Part shown: piece after piece, positions 58,487 to 64,000 of the stretch
Layout: each line of letters begins with the position of its first letter
Position numbering within the stretch: the stretch's first letter is position 1
Assembly (NCBI RefSeq): GCF_007954365.1
Contig: NZ_VOLO01000001.1
Span: 1,054,001-1,118,000, forward strand
DNA from: Frigoribacterium sp. ACAM 257
GTDB lineage: Bacteria; Actinomycetota; Actinomycetes; Actinomycetales; Microbacteriaceae
Length of the DNA: 64,000 bases
Direction: 5' to 3'
Position numbers and translations under genes: made by a program
Notes under the pieces: model-generated
Seen by the model: only the letters and a program-made list of their open reading frames with translations
The model's database searches: none
What the model was told of the DNA's origin: nothing

Positions 58487-59881
58487 CTATTTCTTCGCGG
58501 CGCCGGCCTTCGTCGCGGGCTTCGCCGCGCTCTTCGACTCGGTCGCGGGGTCCGACTTCGGCTGGACGACCGGGGTCACCTTGAGGAACCCGGCACGCGG
58601 GTCCTTGAGGCCGACGAGCGGCGTCTGGTCGCGCCCGCCGAAGAAGTTCGTGATCCAGCCGGTGAGGATGCGCCACTTGCGGTTGAGCGTGGGCATCGCG
58701 TACAGGTGGTACCCGCGGTGGGCGAGCCAGGCCGGCACGTTCGTGACGGACACGCCCTTGAGCACACCCGCCCCCTTGCCGATGCCGTAGCTCGCGACGG
58801 TGCCGAGCGACTCGTGGCGGTACTCGGAGGCCGGGGCGCCCGAGAGAGCCGCGATCACGTTGTCCGCCACCGTGACCGCCTGGCGCACGGCGTTCTGCGC
58901 GTTCGGCGGGTAGTAGGCGGGCTGCTTCTCGGCGAGCAGGTTCGGCACCTGCGCGACGTCGCCGAGCGCCCAGACGCCGTCGAGCTTCTCGCCCTGCTCG
59001 GTCTCGACCTGCAGGGTGGCGCTCACGTTGACGTGGCCCTTCGGGCCGAGCGGCAGGCCGAGGTCGGCGACCACCGGGTTGGGCTTGACGCCCGCCGTCC
59101 AGACGATGGTGCCGGCGGGGATCGTCTCGCCGTCGCTGAGAACGACGTCGCCGTCGACGCACGAGGGCATCGTCGTGCCGAGGCGGACGTCGATGCCGCG
59201 GCCGCGGAGGTGGCCCAGGGTCCACTTCGAGAGCTCGGGGCCGACCTCGGGCGCGACGCGGTCGAGCGCCTCGACCAGGACGAAGCGGAGCTCGTCGCGC
59301 GACAGGGTCGGGAACTGGTCGACGGCCGCCTTCGCGGCGTCGTCCAGCTCGGCCATGGCCTCGACGCCGGTGTAGCCACCGCCGACGAAGACCACGGTGA
59401 GGAGCTTGCGACGCGTCGCGGCGTCGGTGACCGACGCGGCCTCGGAGATGTTGCCGAGGATGCGGTCGCGGACGTACTGCGCCTCCTCCACGCTCTTGAA
59501 GCCGACGCCGTTCTCGGCGAGGCCGGGCGTCGGGAACGTGCGCGTGACGGCGCCGAGGGCGACGACGAGCTGGTCGTAGGCCAGCACCTGGTCACGACCG
59601 TCGGCCGTGGTGACGGTGACCTTCTTCGCGGCCGAGTCGAGGCCCGTGACCCCGGCCTCGACCACGGACGTCTTGCGGAGCGCCTTCCGGAGCTGCACGG
59701 TCACGTCGCGCGGAGCGATGTGCCCGCCCGCGACCTCCGGCAGGAACGGCTGGTACGTGTAGTACGGCGACTGGTCGACCAGCGTGATGCTGGCGCTCTG
59801 CGGCGGACGACGCTTCTGGAGCTCGAGTGCGGCGGTGAGCCCGGCGGAACCGCCGCCGAGGATGATGATTCGCTGTGTCAT
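58487..59881 (-). CDS. ndh: type II NADH dehydrogenase (NDH-2)
   Basis: A 464-residue flavoprotein that passes electrons from NADH to menaquinone without pumping protons. The FAD loop is ILGGGSAGLTAALEL near residue 6, the NADH loop FVGGGYTGVEAMAEL near 172, and VWALGDVAQVPN the second FAD contact. A Lys/Ala-rich tail of 35 residues follows. A GGGAGGA site lies 9 nt before the ATG; TACGGT (59909-59904, minus strand) is the likely -10. Confidence 0.92.
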   Translation of the reverse strand: MTQRIIILGGGSAGLTAALELQKRRPPQSASITLVDQSPYYTYQPFLPEVAGGHIAPRDVTVQLRKALRKTSVVEAGVTGLDSAAKKVTVTTADGRDQVLAYDQLVVALGAVTRTFPTPGLAENGVGFKSVEEAQYVRDRILGNISEAASVTDAATRRKLLTVVFVGGGYTGVEAMAELDDAAKAAVDQFPTLSRDELRFVLVEALDRVAPEVGPELSKWTLGHLRGRGIDVRLGTTMPSCVDGDVVLSDGETIPAGTIVWTAGVKPNPVVADLGLPLGPKGHVNVSATLQVETEQGEKLDGVWALGDVAQVPNLLAEKQPAYYPPNAQNAVRQAVTVADNVIAALSGAPASEYRHESLGTVASYGIGKGAGVLKGVSVTNVPAWLAHRGYHLYAMPTLNRKWRILTGWITNFFGGRDQTPLVGLKDPRAGFLKVTPVVQPKSDPATESKSAAKPATKAGAAKK

Positions 59882-60001
59882 GGATGTGTTCCTCCCTGCG
59901 ACGACCGTACTCTGCGGGCAGCACGCGGGGCGAGCCGCCGGGCCGGGCTCGGCGATGCCCGGCCGCGACCGCGGCCGGGCACGACGGGGCCCGCGCACAC
60001 G

Positions 60002-60037
60002 ACGACGCCCCGGCCTGGAGGAGGCGCGGGGCGTCGT
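60002..60037 (-). terminator. terminator downstream of acidic His-rich gene
   Basis: ACGACGCCCCG (60002-60012) pairs with CGGGGCGTCGT (60027-60037); GCCT and AGGC pair within the loop. Confidence 0.75.
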
Positions 60038-60061
60038 GCGGGGGAGCGCGACCAGGCTGCG

Positions 60062-60328
60062 TCAGCGGTCGGAGGGGACGTCCGAGTCGGTGTACGAGCC
60101 GTCGGCCTCGCCGTCGTGGGGGCCGGCCGTCGTGCCGCCGTCCTCCGGGATGTCGCTGTCGACGTACGAACCGTCCGACTCGCTCGACGTCGTGCTGTCG
60201 TGCGAGACGTGCGTGTCGCCGTCGACGTGGCCCTCGTGGTGCTCGTGCTTCTCGGTGCTGCTGTGCTCGGTGCTGGTGTGCTCGTCGTGGTCGTGCTGCT
60301 CGTCGGTGCCGTGGTGCTCGGTGCCCAT
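60062..60328 (-). CDS. acidic His-rich protein with DGSY-x-DSD-x-P repeats
   Basis: An 88-residue hydrophilic protein. The first 45 residues hold about a dozen His mixed with Asp, Glu and Thr; the C-terminal half has two copies of DGSY-x-DSD-x-P. It is probably disordered and may bind divalent metals. A GGAGG site lies 6 nt before the ATG. Confidence 0.7.
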   Translation of the reverse strand: MGTEHHGTDEQHDHDEHTSTEHSSTEKHEHHEGHVDGDTHVSHDSTTSSESDGSYVDSDIPEDGGTTAGPHDGEADGSYTDSDVPSDR

Positions 60329-60420
60329 GGGGTGCCTCCGTGTTCGTCGTGGCGGTCGGCGTCCTCGCCGCCCGTGCGGCTCACAGTAGACGGACGGGGT
60401 GTCCCGTGGGTCAGAACCCG

Positions 60421-61398
60421 TCAGAACCCCTCGTTCTCCCGGGTGACGTAGGGCGTCTCGAGCCGGTCGAGCTCGTCGTCCGTCAGCCAGAGGTCGGCCG
60501 ACGCGACGGCGTCGTCGAGGTGCTGCATCTTCGTCGCGCCGACGATCGGCGCCGAGACGGCCTCCTGCTGCCGGACCCACGCGAGGGCGACCTGGGCGCG
60601 CGACACGCCCCGCTCCTCCGCCACCTCCGCCACGGCCGCGGCCACACGACGGTCGCCGTCCTCCTGCTGCTTGTAGAGGGTCTGGCCGAAACGGTCCGTC
60701 TCGGTCCGCGCCGTGGTGGCGTCCCAGTCGCGGGTGAGCTTGCCGCGGGCCAGCGGCGACCAGGGGACCACGCCGACGCCCTGGTCGAGGCAGAACGGGT
60801 GCATCTCCCGCTCCTCCTCCCGCTGCACCAGGCTGTACTGGTCCTGCATCGAGACGAAGCGGGTCCAGCCGCCGAGGTCCGCCGTGTGCTGCGCCTTCGC
60901 GAACTGCCACGCCCACATGCTCGACGCACCGATGTACCGCGCCTTGCCCGAGCGGACGACGTCGTGCAGCGCCTCCATCGTCTCCTCGATCGGCGTCTCC
61001 GGGTCCCAGCGGTGGATCTGGTAGAGGTCGACGTGGTCGGTGCCGAGCCGGCGCAGGCTGTCGTCGATCGCGCTCATGATGTGCGCCCGCGAGAGACCGG
61101 CTCCGTTCGGCCCGTCGTTCATCCGGCCGTTGACCTTGGTCGCGATGACGACCTCGTCGCGTCGTGCGAAGTCGGCGAGCGCGCGGCCGACGATCTCCTC
61201 GCTCGTTCCGTCGCTGTAGACGTCGGCAGTGTCGAACGTCGTGATGCCCTGCTCGAGGGCCCGCCGGATGAAGGGGCGCGAGGCCTCCTCGTCGAGGGTC
61301 CACTCGTGTGCGCCCCTGCCTGGCACGCCGAAGCTCATGCAGCCGAGGATGACGGTCGAGACCCGCAGGCCGCTCGTGCCGAGTCTGGTGTGCTCCAT
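60421..61398 (-). CDS. aldo/keto reductase
   Basis: A 325-residue NADPH-dependent reductase of the TIM-barrel family. FDTADVYSDGTSEEI holds the catalytic Asp and Tyr, ATKVNG the Lys, DLYQIHRWD the His region. The closest group is the YajO/IolS-like enzymes. TAGTCT (61429-61424, minus strand) gives a leader of about 20 nt; that box includes the stop codon of the upstream hydrolase gene. Confidence 0.9.
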   Translation of the reverse strand: MEHTRLGTSGLRVSTVILGCMSFGVPGRGAHEWTLDEEASRPFIRRALEQGITTFDTADVYSDGTSEEIVGRALADFARRDEVVIATKVNGRMNDGPNGAGLSRAHIMSAIDDSLRRLGTDHVDLYQIHRWDPETPIEETMEALHDVVRSGKARYIGASSMWAWQFAKAQHTADLGGWTRFVSMQDQYSLVQREEEREMHPFCLDQGVGVVPWSPLARGKLTRDWDATTARTETDRFGQTLYKQQEDGDRRVAAAVAEVAEERGVSRAQVALAWVRQQEAVSAPIVGATKMQHLDDAVASADLWLTDDELDRLETPYVTRENEGF

Positions 61399-61426
61399 GG
61401 TGTTCGTCCTCTCGTCGACGCCGAGA

Positions 61427-62314
61427 CTATGCCCGGCCGCGCAGCACGCCGGCCATGTGCGCGGTCGCGCGCCGCGCCTCCCTCGTCCAGGGCGCACCGA
61501 CGAAGACGTGGAACGCCCCGCGGTAGACGCGCAGCTCGCCGGGTGCCCCGACCCGGGCGAGGCGACGGGCCAGCTCCTTCGCGTCGGCGACGAACAGGTC
61601 GCGGTCGCCCTGGTAGGTGAAGACGGGCGGGAGCCCCGCGAGGTCGCCGAACAGGGGACTGACCAGCGGGTCGCGCCGGTCGCGGTCACCGGCCCACCAC
61701 GCGCCGGCGGCGACGAGGCCGTCGCGACCGAGCATGGGGTCGAGGTCGGCGAGCCACGGCACCTCGGGATCGCTCAGGGTCGCATCGAGCCAGGGCGAGA
61801 CCAGCAGCACCGAGGAGGCGGCGGGCCGGCCCGTGTCGCGGTGCCGCATCGCCTGGGCGAGAGCGAGCGCGCCGCCGGCCGAGTCGCCGCCGAGGTGCAC
61901 GACGTCGGCCCCTTCAGCACGCAGGCCGTCGTGCACGGCGTCGAGCAGCCGCACCGCGTCGTCGATGTCGTGCTCGGGCGCGAGCCCGTACAGCGGGACG
62001 GTGACCGTCACTCCGGAGGCGCGGACCAGCCGGGCGAGGAGGGCCCAGTGGGTGCGGAGGGCCGGGTACACGTAGGCCCCGCCGCACGTCCAGATCAGAT
62101 GCGCCCCGGTCGCGCCCCTGCGCGGGGTGATGCGGACGACGCGCTGCCCCTCGACGGTCGTCTCCGTCACGACGGCGACGCGGTGCAGCCCGCGGGGGTA
62201 GGGCGCCGCAGCCTGGCCGCGCTTCACCATCTCGCGCCGCACGCTCTGCTCGCTGCGCGTCGTGCGGGGGAACAGGTACAGCAGCGAGCGCGTGGCGGCC
62301 ATGAGGAGCGACAT
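61427..62314 (-). CDS. HSL-type alpha/beta hydrolase
   Basis: A 295-residue esterase. WTCGGAYVYP replaces HGGG, LGGDSAGGALA is the nucleophile elbow, and GAFHVFVG holds the catalytic His. TAGGGT (62326-62321, minus strand) lies 6 nt before the ATG: leaderless. Confidence 0.85.
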   Translation of the reverse strand: MSLLMAATRSLLYLFPRTTRSEQSVRREMVKRGQAAAPYPRGLHRVAVVTETTVEGQRVVRITPRRGATGAHLIWTCGGAYVYPALRTHWALLARLVRASGVTVTVPLYGLAPEHDIDDAVRLLDAVHDGLRAEGADVVHLGGDSAGGALALAQAMRHRDTGRPAASSVLLVSPWLDATLSDPEVPWLADLDPMLGRDGLVAAGAWWAGDRDRRDPLVSPLFGDLAGLPPVFTYQGDRDLFVADAKELARRLARVGAPGELRVYRGAFHVFVGAPWTREARRATAHMAGVLRGRA

Positions 62315-62350
62315 GAGCCGACCCTACGGCGCGTCGGCGGCGGCAAGAAG

Positions 62351-62376
62351 AAAGGCCCCGCCGAAGCGGGGCCTTT
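62351..62376. terminator. terminator between hydrolase and tRNA-Leu
   Basis: AAAGGCCCCGC (62351-62361) pairs perfectly with GCGGGGCCTTT (62366-62376), followed by TTGTTCT. A canonical intrinsic terminator for tRNA transcription on the minus strand. Confidence 0.8.
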
Positions 62377-62418
62377 GTTCTGACACTGTCTCAACCAATG
62401 TCTCGATCTTGCGATCGG

Positions 62419-62503
62419 TGTCCGAGGGGGGACTTGAACCCCCACGCCCTATACGGGCACTAGCACCTCAAGCTAGCGCGTCTGCCATTTCCGCCACCCG
62501 GAC
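62419..62503 (-). tRNA. tRNA-Leu (anticodon GAG)
   Basis: An 85-nt class II tRNA. Acceptor GTCCGGG pairs with CTCGGAC plus discriminator A; the anticodon stem-loop is CTAGC-TTGAGGT-GCTAG, so the anticodon is GAG; a long variable arm (TGCCCGTATAGGGCG) is typical of Leu; the T arm is GGGGGTTCAAGTCCCCC. CCA is not encoded. Confidence 0.95.
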
Positions 62504-62601
62504 TGGATGGTGCCTGCCGAAGCCGACCACGAAACACTAGCACGGCGTCGGACGCACTTCTGACCACGGGCAGGAGGCGGTCGCCGGGTACCGTGGACGG
62601 C

Positions 62602-63942
62602 ATGACGACGAGCGCATCGCAGCCGGCCCCCGACGATCGCGACGAGAGGGTCGACCTCGACGAGACGGCCGTCATCGCCCGCGACCTGATCCGCTTCGAC
62701 ACCTCCAACTACGGCGGCGGCCGGTCCGAGGGCGAGGCCGATGCGGCCGAGTACGTCGCCGAGGCCCTCCGGGCGCTCGACCTCGAGCCGCAGCTGTTCG
62801 AGTCCGAGCCGGGCCGCGTCAGCGTGGTCGCCCGGGTCGAGGGCGCCGACCGCGCCAAGCCGGGCCTCGTGGTCCACGGCCACCTCGACGTCGTCCCCGC
62901 CGACCCGGCGAACTGGTCGGTCGACCCGTTCGCGGGCGTGGTGAAGGACGACATGCTCTGGGGCCGCGGCGCCGTGGACATGAAGAACATGGACGCGATG
63001 ATGCTGACGTCGCTCGGCGACATCGTCCGCTCCGGCGAGCGCCCCGCCCGCGACCTGGTCGTCGGCTTCTTCGCCGACGAGGAGGCCGGGGGAGTGCTCG
63101 GCTCGCACTTCCTCGTGAAGGAGCACCCCGAGCTCTTCGCCGGGGCGACCGAGGCCATCAGCGAGGTGGGCGGCTACTCGACCTACATCGACGGGCGTCG
63201 CTCGTACCTGCTGCAGACGGGCGAGAAGGCCCTCATCTGGATCACGCTCCGCACGCGCGGCACCGCGGGCCACGGCTCGCAGATGATCCGCGCGAACGCG
63301 GTGACCCGGCTCGCGGAGGCGGTCGCCGCGCTGGGCCGCCAGGAGTGGCCGATCGCGCTGACGGAGACGACGACTGCCCTGCTCCGCGAGGTGGCCCGCA
63401 TCCTCGACGTCGACGTGACGCAGACGGCGCCCGACGAGCTCGTGCTGCACACGGGCACGGCCCAGGGCTTCATCCGCGGCTCGCTCCGCACCACGACGAA
63501 CCCGACGATGCTGACGGCGGGCTACAAGCACAACGTCGTCCCCGACACGGCGGAGGCGCGGGTCGACATCCGCTGCATGCCCGGCCAGGAGGAGGCGGTC
63601 CTCGCCCAGGTGCGCGAGCTCGTCGGCGACGACGTCGAGATCGAGACGGTGCACACGGACATCGGGCTGGAGACGCCGTTCTCGGGCGACCTCGTCGAGG
63701 CGATCACGGCGACCCTTCAGCAGCACGACCCCGGCGCGCCCGTGCTGCCGTACCTGCTGTCGGGCGGCACCGACAACAAGGCGCTGAGCCTGCTGGGGAT
63801 CGCCGGCTACGGCTTCGCCCCGCTGCGCCTGGGGGAGGACATGGACTTCCCGGCCATGTTCCACGGGGTCGACGAGCGGGTCCCGCTCGACGCACTAGCC
63901 TTTGGCAGTCGCGTCCTCCGGGACCTCCTGGCGACCTACTGA
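62602..63942 (+). CDS. M20/M25/M40 family metallopeptidase
   Basis: A 446-residue zinc hydrolase of the succinyl-diaminopimelate desuccinylase/carboxypeptidase G2 fold. VVHGHLDVVPA carries the first ligand and catalytic Asp, GRGAVDMKN the bridging Asp, FADEEAGG the general base Glu. It cleaves an N-acyl amino acid or a dipeptide. TACCGT (62589-62594) lies 7 nt before the ATG. Confidence 0.88.
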   Translation: MTTSASQPAPDDRDERVDLDETAVIARDLIRFDTSNYGGGRSEGEADAAEYVAEALRALDLEPQLFESEPGRVSVVARVEGADRAKPGLVVHGHLDVVPADPANWSVDPFAGVVKDDMLWGRGAVDMKNMDAMMLTSLGDIVRSGERPARDLVVGFFADEEAGGVLGSHFLVKEHPELFAGATEAISEVGGYSTYIDGRRSYLLQTGEKALIWITLRTRGTAGHGSQMIRANAVTRLAEAVAALGRQEWPIALTETTTALLREVARILDVDVTQTAPDELVLHTGTAQGFIRGSLRTTTNPTMLTAGYKHNVVPDTAEARVDIRCMPGQEEAVLAQVRELVGDDVEIETVHTDIGLETPFSGDLVEAITATLQQHDPGAPVLPYLLSGGTDNKALSLLGIAGYGFAPLRLGEDMDFPAMFHGVDERVPLDALAFGSRVLRDLLATY

Positions 63943-63967
63943 CACCCCCACCAGAAGGGCACCCCGC

Positions 63968-64000
63968 GTGGAGCATCTCCTCCAGGCACTCCTGCTCGGC
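63968..64000 (+). CDS. uppP: probable undecaprenyl-diphosphatase, first 11 codons
   Basis: The GTG at 63968 opens VEHLLQALLLG, which is how UppP/BacA proteins commonly begin. AGAAGGG upstream may be a ribosome site. The rest lies beyond the window, so this is a weak call. Confidence 0.35.
   Translation, partial: MEHLLQALLLG

Noticed and set aside
62419-62503. tRNA-Leu as the integration site of the array.
   Set aside because: It lies 4 kb beyond the right edge with core genes between, and no copy of its 3' end was seen at the left edge.

Overview
The window is chromosomal DNA of a high-GC actinobacterium. Gene content and codon style fit the family Microbacteriaceae (Frigoribacterium/Curtobacterium/Rathayibacter type); this is inferred from the proteins, not from a database match. 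Supporting points are a DUF3099-FabG-SerB block, an actinobacterial GlgC/GlgA pair, TreS, a cysteine-free L31, an MSMEG_6728-type protein, and many leaderless genes with a TANNNT -10 box 6-8 nt before the start codon.

Layout. 0-5.9 kb: two coupled small proteins, fabG, serB, glgC and glgA (divergent), an ABC ATPase and L31. 6-16.7 kb: exonuclease, trehalose synthase, hydrolase, glycosyltransferase, phosphatase-sirtuin operon, RNA methyltransferase, D,D-carboxypeptidase, SGNH hydrolase and acyl-CoA dehydrogenase. 16.8-21.7 kb: dinB, a superfamily II helicase and three little-known proteins. 21.8-27.9 kb: an exopolysaccharide operon on the minus strand whose genes all overlap by 1-4 nt, bridged at one junction by a 39-codon Thr/Arg repeat ORF, with a long structured region upstream. 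27.9-31.9 kb: a complete glycine betaine/choline-type ABC importer. 31.9-34.7 kb: a flavin monooxygenase and a divergent MFS exporter.

34.7-58.44 kb is different. Base composition is mixed and often visibly less GC-rich. It holds about 35 small, mostly single-gene units in both orientations: acetyltransferases, a VOC protein, cupin, lysozyme, S66 peptidase, nucleoside-deoxyribosyltransferase-like protein, P-loop kinase-like protein, an ApeA-like HEPN defence protein and many 40-180 aa membrane proteins. Almost every boundary between units carries a degenerate ~25-bp repeat, about 36 copies in all and about 30 in the same orientation whatever the direction of the flanking genes. Several units are duplicated and decayed. 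This is the architecture of an integron cassette array, but the repeat does not look like a classical attC site and no tyrosine integrase is present. A small serine recombinase sits at the left edge. I consider this the most interesting system in the window.

58.4-64 kb returns to core genome: type II NADH dehydrogenase, an acidic His-rich protein, aldo/keto reductase, a second hydrolase, tRNA-Leu(GAG), an M20 peptidase and the first codons of a probable uppP.
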